DNA of 64,000 bases from an uncultured Acidocella sp. (GTDB lineage Bacteria; Pseudomonadota; Alphaproteobacteria; Acetobacterales; Acetobacteraceae): positions 1 through 64,000 of the forward strand of contig NZ_CAMIIE010000017.1 in the NCBI RefSeq assembly GCF_946222605.1. Direction: 5' to 3'. The notes under the pieces were generated by a model. The model saw nothing but the letters and a program-made list of their open reading frames with translations, did no database searches and was not told the DNA's origin. Below are positions 38,816 through 48,243 of the stretch, one piece after another; within the stretch, counting starts at the first letter, position 1; each line of letters starts with the position of its first letter. Both the position numbers and the translations under genes were made by a program.

Positions 38816-41398
38816 GTGAGGCTGATCAATTCCATCGTCGCCACAGCCAGCCGCCATGCCGTGCTGTGCGTGCTGCTGTTCCTGGTGCTGGGCGGGCTGG
38901 GGCTGGGCTATACGGCGCGGCATCTGGCCATCGATACCGATACCGATCATCTCTTCGCCGCCTCGCTGCCCTGGCGCCAGGCGCAGATCGCCGAGGATAA
39001 GAATTTCCCGCAATTCAACGATCTGATCGTGGCGGTGGTGCGCGCCGATACGCCGGAGGAGGCGAAGGAGACCGCCACCGCGCTGAACGCGGCGCTGCAG
39101 GCCGATACCGCGCATTTCAAGGAGTCCAGCTACCCGTCCGGCGCGCCCTTCTATACCGATGAAGGGCTGCTGCTGCTGCCCACGGACGCGCTCGCCAAAC
39201 TGCTGAACCAGATTGTCGCCGCACAGCCCTTCCTCGGCCAGCTGGCGGCGGACCCTTCCGCGCGCGGGCTGCTGGATGGGCTGGCGCTGATCACCCAGGG
39301 GGTGCAGGCCGGGGCGGATATCTCGCCTTATAATCAGGCCATCGCCGGGGTGCGGGCGAATTTGCAGGCGGCGGCGAATGGCAAGCCGGTGCCGCTCTCC
39401 TGGCAAAGCCTGATCATGGCCGGCGCGCCGGGGCAGGGTGGGGCCGAATTCGTGCTGGCGCACCCGAAGCTGCAGCAAGGCACGTTGCAGCCGGGCGGCG
39501 CGGCGACCAAGGCGCTGATGGCGATCGCCAAGACCCTGCCGGATGTGAAGGCCGGGCGCGCGAGCGTGAATTATACCGGGCAGATCCCGCTCTCGGACGA
39601 GCAATTCGCCTCGCTCACCCACGGGCTGGTGCTGGGCGGCATTATCAGCGTCGTGCTGATCGCGCTCTGGCTCTATCTGGCGCTGCGCTCCTGGCGGCTG
39701 ATCCTGCCGATTTTGCTGACGCTGGTGATGGGGCTGGCGCTGACCATGAGCTATGCCGCCATCGTGGTGCGCACGATCAACCTGATCTCGGTCGCCTTCG
39801 CCATCCTCTTCATCGGGCTGGCGGTGGATTTCGCCATCCAATATTGCGTGCGGCTGCGCGCGGTGCGGCTGATGGAGCCGGAGCTGGGCCCGGCCTTGCG
39901 CGAAACCTCGCGCCTGGCCGGGGCGCAGATCGCGCTCGCCGCCACCGCCACCGCTTGCGGCTTCCTCGCCTTCGCGCCGACCCCGTTCGTCGGCGTCGCG
40001 GAGCTGGGCGAGATCGCGGGGGCGGGCATGTTCATCGCCTTCCTCTGCACCATCAGCTTCCTGCCGGCGCTGCTGCGGCTGTTCCGCCCGCATCCTGAGA
40101 CAGACTCGGTGGCGCTGCCGGGCGGGGCCAAGGCCGACCATTTCCTGCGCCGCCACCGCCGGGCGGTGCTGGGGGTGTTCGGGGCGCTGGCGCTGGCCGG
40201 GCTGTGGGGCGCGATAACGCTGCGCTTCGATGCCAACCCGCTGGATACCAAGGACCCGAACACCGAGAGCATGCGCACCATCCATTCGCTGCTCGCCGAC
40301 CCGCAGACCAACCCGTTCTATGCGGATGCGCTGGCCCCCAACCTGGAGGCGGCGCGCGCCCTGGCGGATAGACTCAGCCAGCTGAAAGAAGTGTCGCAGG
40401 CGATCTCCGGCGCCACCTTCGTGCCGCAGAACCAGCCGCAGAAGCTGGCGATGCTGGCGCAGGCCCAGACCATCCTGGCCCCGACCCTGCTGGCCGCCGC
40501 CACCCCGTCGCAGCAGCCGGTCACCGCGCAGGAGATCCGCGACGCGATGGCCAAGACCATCGCCGCGATTACCAATGTGCAGGCGAAACTGCCGCAGGGC
40601 AGCGCGCTTCTGGGGATCGCGACGGTGCTCAAGCAGCTGCAGGGCGAGGATGACGCGCGGATCATGGCGATGAATGCCGCCATCACCCGCTTCCTGCCGC
40701 TGGAGCTGCAAAACCTCGCCCGCGCCTTGCAGGCCAAGCCGATCACCCAGGAAAATCTGCCGGCTTCGATCAAGGCGGATTGGTTCCTGCCCGATGGCCA
40801 GGTCCGGGTGGAAGCCTTCCCGACCGCGGCGGCGCAGAGCACCAAGGGGCTCTATGCCTTCTCCAAGGCGGTGCTGGCGGCTTCTCCCAATGCCGGCGGC
40901 CCGGCGATTTCCACCATCGCCACCGCGGGCACCATTCTCAGCTCCTTCAAGGAGGCGGCGATTCTGGCCTTCATCGCCATCGCGGTGATCCTGCTGGCGG
41001 TGTTCCGCAATCTGCGCGACAGCCTGCTGGTGCTGGCGGCGCTGGCGCTCTCGGCGCTGCTCACCGCCTTGTTCGCGCGGATGGCGGGCATGTCGATCAA
41101 CTATGCCAACATCATCGCGCTGCCGCTGCTGCTGGGGGTGGGGGTGTCCTTCAATGTCTATTTCGTGATGAATTTCCGTGCCGGGATGCGCAACTTCCTG
41201 GCCTCGGCGACGGCGCGGGCGGTTTTGTTCTCGGCACTCACCACCGCCACCGCCTTCGGCTCGCTCGCCGCCTCGGCGGATCGCGGCACGGCCAGCATGG
41301 GGGATCTGCTCTTTCTCAGCCTGGCGGCGGTGCTGGTCTCCACCTTCATCTTCCTGCCGGCCTTGCTGCACACCCTCGCCGATGCTCGAAAAACGTAG
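38816..41398 (+). CDS. hpnN: MMPL-family RND transporter, hopanoid-associated HpnN
   Basis: This 860-residue protein has two repeats of one TM helix, a large periplasmic loop and a block of five helices, typical of MMPL/RND lipid transporters. RHLAIDTDTDHLFAASLPWR after TM1 is characteristic of HpnN, which moves hopanoids to the outer membrane. The GTG at 38816 follows AGGGG; a TTG at 38783 is in frame upstream. The last 17 bases overlap a small ribbon-helix-helix gene. No other hopanoid genes are in the window. Confidence 0.9.
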   Translation: MRLINSIVATASRHAVLCVLLFLVLGGLGLGYTARHLAIDTDTDHLFAASLPWRQAQIAEDKNFPQFNDLIVAVVRADTPEEAKETATALNAALQADTAHFKESSYPSGAPFYTDEGLLLLPTDALAKLLNQIVAAQPFLGQLAADPSARGLLDGLALITQGVQAGADISPYNQAIAGVRANLQAAANGKPVPLSWQSLIMAGAPGQGGAEFVLAHPKLQQGTLQPGGAATKALMAIAKTLPDVKAGRASVNYTGQIPLSDEQFASLTHGLVLGGIISVVLIALWLYLALRSWRLILPILLTLVMGLALTMSYAAIVVRTINLISVAFAILFIGLAVDFAIQYCVRLRAVRLMEPELGPALRETSRLAGAQIALAATATACGFLAFAPTPFVGVAELGEIAGAGMFIAFLCTISFLPALLRLFRPHPETDSVALPGGAKADHFLRRHRRAVLGVFGALALAGLWGAITLRFDANPLDTKDPNTESMRTIHSLLADPQTNPFYADALAPNLEAARALADRLSQLKEVSQAISGATFVPQNQPQKLAMLAQAQTILAPTLLAAATPSQQPVTAQEIRDAMAKTIAAITNVQAKLPQGSALLGIATVLKQLQGEDDARIMAMNAAITRFLPLELQNLARALQAKPITQENLPASIKADWFLPDGQVRVEAFPTAAAQSTKGLYAFSKAVLAASPNAGGPAISTIATAGTILSSFKEAAILAFIAIAVILLAVFRNLRDSLLVLAALALSALLTALFARMAGMSINYANIIALPLLLGVGVSFNVYFVMNFRAGMRNFLASATARAVLFSALTTATAFGSLAASADRGTASMGDLLFLSLAAVLVSTFIFLPALLHTLADARKT

Positions 41399-41594
41399 TT
41401 TTTCGCTCTCCGGCCATCGCACCAGCGTGGCGCTGGAGCCGGAATTCTGGGCGGTGCTGGGGGAGGTTGCGGCGCGCCGGGGGCTGGCGGTCTCCGCACT
41501 GGTGACATTGATCGACGCCGAGCGGGGCGGAGAGCGGCCGCTGGCCTCGGCGCTGCGGGTGTTCGCGCTGCGGGAAGCGAACAAGACGGGATAA
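41382..41594 (+). CDS. Ribbon-helix-helix (RHH_4-type) small protein
   Basis: This 70-residue protein reads EKRSFSLSGHRTSVALEPEF, then WAVLGEVAARRGLAVSALVTLID. It matches the Alphaproteobacterial ribbon-helix-helix family with the invariant SGHRTS-L--EFW segment. DNA binding is inferred. It overlaps the 3' end of hpnN by 17 bases in another frame, suggesting translational coupling, and a terminator follows its stop directly. Confidence 0.85.
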   Translation: MLEKRSFSLSGHRTSVALEPEFWAVLGEVAARRGLAVSALVTLIDAERGGERPLASALRVFALREANKTG

Positions 41595-41624
41595 AAACGG
41601 GGCGCATTCGAGCGCCCCGTTTTT
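41594..41624. terminator. Bidirectional terminator between the ribbon-helix-helix gene and pheT
   Basis: The perfect stem AAAACGGGGCGC / GCGCCCCGTTTT with a 6-base loop has A and T runs on its outer sides. It separates two convergent transcripts. Confidence 0.9.
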
Positions 41625-41627
41625 GGT

Positions 41628-44084
41628 TCAGCCGCGCAGCGTGGCGCCGGTCTTCTTCGCCACATCGGCGACGATCTTGGCGCAGACCGCCTCGATTTCG
41701 GCATCCGTCAGGCTCTTTTCCGCCGGTTGCAGCGTCACCGCGATGGCGAGCGAAACCTTGCCCTCCGGCACGCCCTTGCCCTGGTAGCGGTCGAACAGCA
41801 CCGCATTGGTGATCAGATTGCGCTCCGCCCCCTTGGCGGCGCGCAGCACCGCTTCGGCACCCACGCTCTCATCCACCAGGAAGGCGAAATCCCGGCGCAG
41901 CGGCTGGAAGGCCGGCAGGAACGGGGCGGATTTCTTCCGGCGCTTCGGCTCGGGGATCGCATCCAGGAAGATCTCAAAGGCGATGGCGTTGGCCGGCAGG
42001 TCCAGCGCCTTGGTCACGTTCGGGTGCAGCGTGCCAAAGCGCGCCAGCACCGTCTTCGGCCCTTGCATCAACGCGCCGCTCTGACCCGGATGGTAATAGG
42101 ACGGCCCGCCCGGCTGGGTGGTGATCGCCTCCATCGGCACGCCGAGCGCGCTCAGCACGGCGATGGCATCGGCCTTGGCATCCATCGCATCGAAGGGCCG
42201 GGCCGGGGTGAGCGCTGAGAGCGGCGTACCGCCGACCCGCAACCCCGCCGCCACCAGCGCCTGGGAGAGATCCGCCGCATAGGCCGGGCCGGTTTCGAAC
42301 AGGCCGAAATCCGCCTGGCCGCGCGCCAGATTACGCGCCGCCGCCTGGGCCAAGGTCACCAGAGGCGTGGGGCGCATCTGGTTGAGGTCCGAGGCGATCG
42401 GGTTGGCCAGACGCAGGCTTTCCGGCGCCCCGCCGAACAGCGCACAGCTTTGCGCATCGGCGAAGCTGAAGGTGACGCACTCCAGCAGCCCGCGCATCGC
42501 CAGCACCCGGCGCGCCAGATAGGTGCGCGACTGCTTCGGCGTGAGGATGGGGGCGGGCAGGAGGGTTTGCGCGCCGAGCGAGACCGGCGCGATCGCATCC
42601 AGCCCCTGCAGACGCAGCACCTCCTCGATCAGATCCACCTCCGGCTCGATCTCGGCCGCACCCAGTGCCGCCTCGGTACCGCCGGGCAGGCCGGGGGCCT
42701 GATCCAGCGATTGCGGCTGGGCGACATCGTTGCGCCAGCTCGGCACCGCGACGGTCACACTTTGCGCATCTTGGGCGACAACGCCAAAGCCCAGCCGCTG
42801 CAAGGAAGCCACCGCATCCGCCGTCGCGATGTCCGAGCCGCCGAAGCTGCGCAGCCGCTCAAAGCGCAGCCTGGCCTGACGGGTCCAGGCGGGGCGCGCC
42901 CCGGCCTCGGTGATCTCGCTGGCGCGGCCGCCGCAAATCTCCATCACCATGGCGCTGGCGGCATCCAGGCCAGCGGGCAGCAGCTGGCTGTCGATCCCGC
43001 GCTCGAAGCGGGCGCGCGCATCGGAGAAGATGCCGGTGCGCTGGCCGGTGCGGGCGATCCTGACATGGTCGAACAAGGCGCATTCGATGAACACGTCTGT
43101 GGTGCCTGCATCGCAGCCGGTGCCTTCGCCGCCGGTGATGCCGGCGAGCGACTGCGCGCCGCTTTCATCCGCGATCACGCAATCCTCAGGTCCGGCCTTC
43201 ACCTCTTTGCCGGCGAGGCCGGGGAAGGCATCGCCGTCCTGGCCAGGGCGCAGGGTCAATACCCTACCGTTAATCTTCTTCACGTCGAAGACATGCAGCG
43301 GGCGGCCGAGATCATAGGTGAAGAAATTGGTGATATCGACCAGCGCGTTGATCGGGCGCAGCCCGATGCTCTCCAGCCGCTTGGCCAGCCAATCCGGGCT
43401 CGGCCCGTTCTTCACGCCGGAGATGGTGCGGCCCAGCACCCAGGGCGCGGCTTGCGGGAATTCATTCGCCCACTGAATGGCGGACGCACCTTCGCCCTTG
43501 ACCGGCGCCGGCGCGAAATCCTTCAGCGTGCCCAGGCCAGCGGCGGCGAGGTCGCGGGCGATGCCGCGAATGGAGAGCGCATCGCCCCGGTTCGGGGTGA
43601 TGGAGATTTCCACCACCGGCTCATCCAGCCCGGCCCATTGCGCGTAATTTTCGCCGACCGGCGCATCCGCCGGCAGCTCGATGATGCCGTCATGCTCCTC
43701 GCCCAGCCCCAGCTCGCGAAAGCTGGTGAGCATGCCTTCGGACTTCACGCCGCGAATCTCGCCCACCTTCAGCACCATGCCACTGGCCGGCACCACCGCG
43801 CCGGCCGGGGCGAACACCACTTTCAGGCCGGTGCGCGCATTCGGCGCGCCGCACACGACCGAGAGCTCCGCCCCGCCGGCATTCACCCGGCAGGCGCGCA
43901 GACGATCCGCATTCGGGTGCTGCACCGCCTCGATCACTTCCGCGATCACGAAGGGCTTCAGCGCCTCGGCCTTGTTTTCCACGCCCTCGACCTCAAGGCC
44001 GATCTTGTTCAGCGTGGCCAGGATCTCTTCCAGAGAGGCCTGCGTATCCAGCCAGCTCTTCAACCAGGACAGAGAGAATTTCAT
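41628..44084 (-). CDS. pheT: Phenylalanyl-tRNA synthetase beta subunit
   Basis: This 818-residue subunit has the N-terminal KFSLSWLKSWLDTQASLEEI, an EMAP/OB-type tRNA-binding domain (about 40-150, IAEVIEAVQHPNADRLRACR), the B3/B4 editing and B5 DNA-binding-like domains, and the C-terminal ferredoxin-like anticodon-binding domain (RRDFAFLVDESVGAEAVLRA onward). ATG at 44084 lies 4 bases after the pheS stop codon. Confidence 0.97.
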   Translation of the reverse strand: MKFSLSWLKSWLDTQASLEEILATLNKIGLEVEGVENKAEALKPFVIAEVIEAVQHPNADRLRACRVNAGGAELSVVCGAPNARTGLKVVFAPAGAVVPASGMVLKVGEIRGVKSEGMLTSFRELGLGEEHDGIIELPADAPVGENYAQWAGLDEPVVEISITPNRGDALSIRGIARDLAAAGLGTLKDFAPAPVKGEGASAIQWANEFPQAAPWVLGRTISGVKNGPSPDWLAKRLESIGLRPINALVDITNFFTYDLGRPLHVFDVKKINGRVLTLRPGQDGDAFPGLAGKEVKAGPEDCVIADESGAQSLAGITGGEGTGCDAGTTDVFIECALFDHVRIARTGQRTGIFSDARARFERGIDSQLLPAGLDAASAMVMEICGGRASEITEAGARPAWTRQARLRFERLRSFGGSDIATADAVASLQRLGFGVVAQDAQSVTVAVPSWRNDVAQPQSLDQAPGLPGGTEAALGAAEIEPEVDLIEEVLRLQGLDAIAPVSLGAQTLLPAPILTPKQSRTYLARRVLAMRGLLECVTFSFADAQSCALFGGAPESLRLANPIASDLNQMRPTPLVTLAQAAARNLARGQADFGLFETGPAYAADLSQALVAAGLRVGGTPLSALTPARPFDAMDAKADAIAVLSALGVPMEAITTQPGGPSYYHPGQSGALMQGPKTVLARFGTLHPNVTKALDLPANAIAFEIFLDAIPEPKRRKKSAPFLPAFQPLRRDFAFLVDESVGAEAVLRAAKGAERNLITNAVLFDRYQGKGVPEGKVSLAIAVTLQPAEKSLTDAEIEAVCAKIVADVAKKTGATLRG

Positions 44085-44088
44085 CGGT

Positions 44089-45183
44089 TCACAGTCCTTC
44101 GTGCAGGCTGGCGGGAGAGAGGGGGGAGAAACCGTAATGGCGCAGCCAGCGCACATCGCTCTCATAGAACAGGCGCAGATCGTTGATGCCGTGCTTGAGC
44201 ATGGTGAGGCGCTCCAGCCCCATGCCGAAGGCAAAGCCCTGGAAGCGGCGCGGATCGATGCCGCAATTCGCCAGCACGTTGGGATGCACCATGCCCGAGC
44301 CGCCGATCTCCAGCCAGTCCGTGCCGCCGCCGATCTCGCCGGTCTTGCGGTTCCAGCCGATATCGACCTCCATCGAGGGCTCGGTGAAGGGGAAATAGGA
44401 GGCACGCAGCCGCACGGGCAGTTCCGGCACGCCGAAATAAGCGCGCAGGAAGTCGATCAGCACGCCTTTCAGATGGCCGAGATGGATGCCCTCGCCGATC
44501 ACCAGCCCCTCGCATTGATGGAACATCGGCGAATGGGTGGCGTCATGGTCGGCGCGGAAGGTGCGGCCGGGGACGACGATGCGGATCGGCGGGGCATTTT
44601 CCGCCAGGCCGTGGGTTTTGGCCCAGTCCAGCATAGTGCGGATCTGCACCGGTGAGGTGTGGGTGCGCAGCACGGGCGGGCGCTCGCCTTCGGGCGCCTG
44701 CAGATAGAACGTGTCCATCATCGCGCGGGCGGGGTGATGGGCGGGGATGTTGAGGGCGGAGAAATTGTTCCAGTCGGTCTCGATATCCGGCCCTTCGGCG
44801 ATGGCAAAGCCCATCGGCGCGAAGATCGCCGCCAGCTCTTCCATCGTGCGGCTGATCGGATGGATGGCGCCGGTCGAGTCGGGGCGGGCGGGCGCGGTGA
44901 CATCGATGCGCTCAGCCGCCAGCTTGGCGTCCAAAGCCGCCCCATCCAGCACGGTTTTGCGCGCCAAAAGCGCATCGGTGATCTGCGTTTTTACCAGATT
45001 GATTTCCGCGCCGGCCTGTTTGCGGGAGTCCGGGTCCATCCCGCCCAGCGATTTTAGCAACAATGTCACATTGCCATTTTTGCCGAGCAGGGAGACCCGC
45101 AGCTCCTCCAAGGCAGCCGCGTCCGCGGCCGCGATGGCGGGCAGCGCCGCTTCCACCAAGCTCTTCAAATCATCGCTCTGCAT
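44089..45183 (-). CDS. pheS: Phenylalanyl-tRNA synthetase alpha subunit
   Basis: This 364-residue catalytic subunit has an N-terminal coiled-coil arm (about 1-100), then class II motifs. SRTMEELAAIFAPMGF is motif 1. FRADHDATHSPMFHQCEGLV is motif 2 with the conserved HSPxFHQ-EG. The C-terminal GGTDWLEIGGSGMVHPNVL and GMGLERLTMLKHGINDLR form motif 3. First gene of pheST. Confidence 0.97.
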   Translation of the reverse strand: MQSDDLKSLVEAALPAIAAADAAALEELRVSLLGKNGNVTLLLKSLGGMDPDSRKQAGAEINLVKTQITDALLARKTVLDGAALDAKLAAERIDVTAPARPDSTGAIHPISRTMEELAAIFAPMGFAIAEGPDIETDWNNFSALNIPAHHPARAMMDTFYLQAPEGERPPVLRTHTSPVQIRTMLDWAKTHGLAENAPPIRIVVPGRTFRADHDATHSPMFHQCEGLVIGEGIHLGHLKGVLIDFLRAYFGVPELPVRLRASYFPFTEPSMEVDIGWNRKTGEIGGGTDWLEIGGSGMVHPNVLANCGIDPRRFQGFAFGMGLERLTMLKHGINDLRLFYESDVRWLRHYGFSPLSPASLHEGL

Positions 45184-45492
45184 CTTGATTATGCCTCACT
45201 CTTTCGCGGCCAGGGCAGAGCCCGGTCGGGGTCAAATGTCAAGCCGCGCGCTGTCCGCCGCCGCCGCGCCGCAAGCCCCAACAGCTTGCTCTGGTGTTAC
45301 AAATAATCAACAGATGTAAAGAAAAACATCAGGGTGCTGGAAACCCCCGCGATATGAACAAATTAGCTTAACGTGGCGCTTGACCCTTCCCAGGGCGGAA
45401 GAGTACAGCCCGCAAGGTGACGTAATCATCGTGATTACGCAACCAAACGGCTATTTTTGCTCACTCAATTCGGACAGGGATCGGTTCCTACC
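45184..45492. other. Divergent intergenic region between pheS and pal
   Basis: This region of about 309 bp drives two divergent operons. TTGACA on the minus strand (45242-45237) is a possible pheS -35 element, but no fitting -10 was found. No leader peptide rich in Phe codons and no attenuator hairpin were recognised. A clear inverted repeat lies at 45421-45439. Confidence 0.5.
45421..45439. promoter_or_regulatory. Perfect inverted repeat upstream of pal
   Basis: CGTAATCA-tcg-TGATTACG is an 8-bp perfect dyad with a 3-base centre, 54 bases before the pal start. It is the size of a typical dimeric repressor or activator site. The binding protein is unknown. Confidence 0.45.
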
Positions 45493-45993
45493 ATGAAAAT
45501 CAAAGCTCTGGGCGCTCTTGCCGGCCTGGCCCTGCTGGCAGCCTGCTCTTCCAACCCGACCAGCACCGCCTCCAACACCGGCGCGGGCATGACCTCCTCC
45601 ACCGGTCCGGCGCCGGGCTCCGAGCAGGACCTGGTTGCCAATGTCGGCGACCGCGTGTTCTTCGCCTTCAACAAGTCCGGTCTGTCCAGCGATGCCGACG
45701 CGACCCTGGGCAAGCAGGCCGCCTGGCTGGCCAAGTACCCCTCCGTGAACGTGCTGGTGGCGGGTAACGCCGACGAGCGCGGCACCGAGACCTACAACCT
45801 GGCCCTCGGCCAGCGCCGCGCCAACGCCGCCCGCGACTATCTGGTGGCCCAGGGCGTGTCCGCTTCGCGCATCCAGACCATCTCCTACGGCAAGGATTGC
45901 CCGGTTGCGGCTGGCAATGACGAGTCTGCCTACGCGCAGAACCGTAACGCCATCACCTCCGTGCAGGGCTTCAACCCGCAGAACTGCAAGTAA
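45493..45993 (+). CDS. pal: Peptidoglycan-associated lipoprotein Pal
   Basis: This 166-residue outer-membrane lipoprotein has a signal peptide ending in the lipobox LLAAC (Cys18). A Ser/Thr/Gly-rich linker and an OmpA-like peptidoglycan-binding domain follow, with VAGNADERGTETYNLALGQR and NAARDYL as hallmarks. It links the outer membrane to peptidoglycan and works with TolB during division. The upstream tolQRAB genes are not in the window, since the gene starts its own transcript here. ATG at 45493 follows a GGGATCGG segment. Confidence 0.97.
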   Translation: MKIKALGALAGLALLAACSSNPTSTASNTGAGMTSSTGPAPGSEQDLVANVGDRVFFAFNKSGLSSDADATLGKQAAWLAKYPSVNVLVAGNADERGTETYNLALGQRRANAARDYLVAQGVSASRIQTISYGKDCPVAAGNDESAYAQNRNAITSVQGFNPQNCK

Positions 45994-46036
45994 TTGCGGC
46001 CTGCGTCCGGCCATCTGGCCGGGCCTTGCGTTACAG

Positions 46037-46067
46037 ACCGGCGGCCCTTGGCCGCCGGTTTTGTTTT
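46037..46067 (+). terminator. Rho-independent terminator after pal
   Basis: The perfect 9-bp stem ACCGGCGGC-ccttg-GCCGCCGGT is followed by TTTGTTTT, 44 bases past the pal stop codon. Confidence 0.85.
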
Positions 46068-46119
46068 GCGCCTATCCCTGACTATATTTGAGGCCATTCA
46101 TGGCCTGACCGGAGTCTCA

Positions 46120-46974
46120 ATGCGCACCCGTTTCCTGCTTCTCGCTGTCCCCCTCTTCGCGCCGCTGGCCGCATCCGCCCAGCCGCTGATCCAGAGCCAG
46201 GAGGGCATCGCCCTGCAGAACGAGATTCTGCAGCTGCAGCAACAGATTCAGCAGCTGCAGGCGCAAGGGGGCGGTAATGGCGGCTCCGCCTTGGGGGGCG
46301 GCAATGCGCCGCCGCCATCGGGCAATGCCGCCAATGGCGGGCTGGTGGCGAGCCTGCTCAACCAGGTGCAGACGCTGCAATCCCAGGTGCAGTCCCTCAA
46401 TGGCCAGGTCTCCGAGCTGCAGCACGAGGTCGATACCCAGAACGCGCAGACCCAGAAGGATATCGGGGATCTGAAATTCCAGCTGCAGAATGGCGGTGCG
46501 GCCGGGCAGCCCGGCCAGGCCCCCGCCGCCCCCGCGCCGCAGGCCAGCACGCCCAGCGCGCCGCCGCCACAGGCGACCGCGACGCCGAGCGACCCGAAGG
46601 CCGCCCTGCAGGCCGCCCTGGATGCCTATGGCAAGCATGATTACGCCACCTCGGCGCGGCTGGCGCAGGGCATCGTGGCGAAGGATAAATCCGCGCCGCA
46701 GGCCTATCGCGCCCAATATCTGGTGGCGCAGAGCTACGCCGCCAAGGGCGATCCGCAGAACGCGGCCATCGCCTATGACAGCACCTACAACATGAACCAT
46801 AACGGCACCTACGCGCCGCACGCCCTGCTCGGCCTCGCCTCCTCGCTGGCCGCGATCAACCAGAAGGGCGCGGCCTGCGACACGATCGCCTCGCTGAACA
46901 GCCAGTTCACCAACCAGTCCGCCGGCATGCGGGCGGATGTCGCCGCGGTCGCCAAACGCGCCCATTGCTCCTAA
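46120..46974 (+). CDS. cpoB: CpoB (YbgF) cell division coordinator
   Basis: This 284-residue periplasmic protein has a signal peptide (RTRFLLLAVPLFAPLAASAQ), an N-terminal Gln/Leu-rich coiled coil that trimerises (about 30-55 and 80-115), a Pro/Ala linker, and a C-terminal TPR domain (about 165-280) with Tyr/Ala repeats. CpoB couples outer-membrane constriction by Tol-Pal with peptidoglycan synthesis. ATG at 46120 follows GGAG. It overlaps tilS by 10 bases. Confidence 0.93.
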   Translation: MRTRFLLLAVPLFAPLAASAQPLIQSQEGIALQNEILQLQQQIQQLQAQGGGNGGSALGGGNAPPPSGNAANGGLVASLLNQVQTLQSQVQSLNGQVSELQHEVDTQNAQTQKDIGDLKFQLQNGGAAGQPGQAPAAPAPQASTPSAPPPQATATPSDPKAALQAALDAYGKHDYATSARLAQGIVAKDKSAPQAYRAQYLVAQSYAAKGDPQNAAIAYDSTYNMNHNGTYAPHALLGLASSLAAINQKGAACDTIASLNSQFTNQSAGMRADVAAVAKRAHCS

Positions 46975-48122
46975 GCGGCGCCTTCGCGGCGGCGCTTTCG
47001 CGGCTGCTGCCGCATAGCCCCCCGCGTTTGGCGCTGGGTGTTTCCGGCGGGGCGGACAGTAGCGCTCTGGCCCTGCTCGCCGATGAGTATTGCCGCGCCC
47101 ATGGCGGTGCGGTGCTGGCGCTGATTGTCGATCATGGGCTGCGCGCCGGCGCGGCGGCGGAAGCGGCGCTGACCGCAAGCCGCCTCGCCCAACGCGGCGT
47201 CGCGGCGAAGATCATCACACTGGCGCTGGCGCCGGGGCCGGGATTGCAGGCCCGCGCCCGGGATGCCCGCCACGCCGCCCTGGCCGAAGCAGCGCGCGAG
47301 GCGGGCTTTTTGTATCTGGCCCTTGGCCATCACGCCGCCGACCAGCGCGAGACGGTGGCGATGCGCGCCGCCCGCGGCGAAGGCGGGGCGGAGGGCATGG
47401 CCGCCTGGGCGGCGCGGCGGGACGTGGTGCTGCTGCGCCCGCTGCTGCGGGCCGAACCGGAATCGCTGCGCGCTTATCTCACCGACCAGGGCATGGGCTG
47501 GGTCGAGGACCCCTCCAACCAGTCCCGCCGGTTCGAGCGCGTGCGCATCCGCCAGGACGCAGCCGGGCTGAACCCGGACGGCGCCGCCGCCCGCGCCGCG
47601 CGCGAGGCCGGGGATGCCGCCTTCCTCGCCCGCCATGCCGAGATTTATCCGGAAGGGTTCGCGCTGCTGGATGCCGGCAGCGCGCCGCCCTCCGCGCTCG
47701 GCGCGCTGCTGCGCACGCTTGGCGGCAAACGCTACCCGCCCCGGCGCGATGCGCTGGCGCGGCTGGCGGGCATGTTGCGCCCGGCGACGCTGGGGGGCGT
47801 GCGCATCGCCCCGGCCGGGCGGCTTGGCCCCGGCTGGCTGCTGGCGCGCGAACCCGCCGCCTGTGCCGCGCCGATTGCAGCGAGCAGCCATGCGCTCTGG
47901 GATGGACGTTTCACTTTGTTGCAAGATCCCGAACGCCCCGCAACGCTGGGCGCGCTGGGCGCACAAGCGGCGGCGTTTCATGGGTTTAACGGCCTGCCGA
48001 CCCTGGTGCTGCGCGGCCTGCCGGCGCTGCGCCCGGCCAGCGGCGGGCTGATCTTTCCGGCCCCGGTGCGGTTTTCTCCGCCTTTGCCGGCCTCGCAGGC
48101 ACCGTTTCGGGCCGGTTTTTAG
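46965..48122 (+). CDS. tilS: tRNA(Ile)-lysidine synthetase
   Basis: This 385-residue N-type ATP pyrophosphatase has PP-loop SGGADSSALALL at 27-38, and the LGHHAADQRETVAMR and WVEDPSNQSRRFERVRIR segments typical of TilS. It modifies C34 of tRNA-Ile(CAU) to lysidine and is usually essential. The start is a TTG overlapping the cpoB 3' end. The C-terminal domains are divergent and short, as in many Alphaproteobacteria. Confidence 0.95.
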   Translation: MLLSGAFAAALSRLLPHSPPRLALGVSGGADSSALALLADEYCRAHGGAVLALIVDHGLRAGAAAEAALTASRLAQRGVAAKIITLALAPGPGLQARARDARHAALAEAAREAGFLYLALGHHAADQRETVAMRAARGEGGAEGMAAWAARRDVVLLRPLLRAEPESLRAYLTDQGMGWVEDPSNQSRRFERVRIRQDAAGLNPDGAAARAAREAGDAAFLARHAEIYPEGFALLDAGSAPPSALGALLRTLGGKRYPPRRDALARLAGMLRPATLGGVRIAPAGRLGPGWLLAREPAACAAPIAASSHALWDGRFTLLQDPERPATLGALGAQAAAFHGFNGLPTLVLRGLPALRPASGGLIFPAPVRFSPPLPASQAPFRAGF

Positions 48123-48243
48123 CAATGATTTATTTGTGCTGGGCTAGGAATCCGGTGCAGTATGACCACGTTGAGCTCATGAAGATCTCTCCGTGCCTCG
48201 TGCAGGGCGGACGAACTGACTGAAAGAATTGGAAAAAGTCTAG

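Noticed and set aside
38687..41704. Very long minus-strand open frame opposite hpnN (about 1,000 codons)
   Set aside because: It is antisense to a clearly conserved transporter, and its translation is Arg/Gly/Gln/His-rich without domains. High GC makes such shadow frames common.
45184..45300. Phe-codon leader peptide or T-box attenuator before pheST
   Set aside because: No short frame rich in Phe codons and no terminator/antiterminator pair could be seen.
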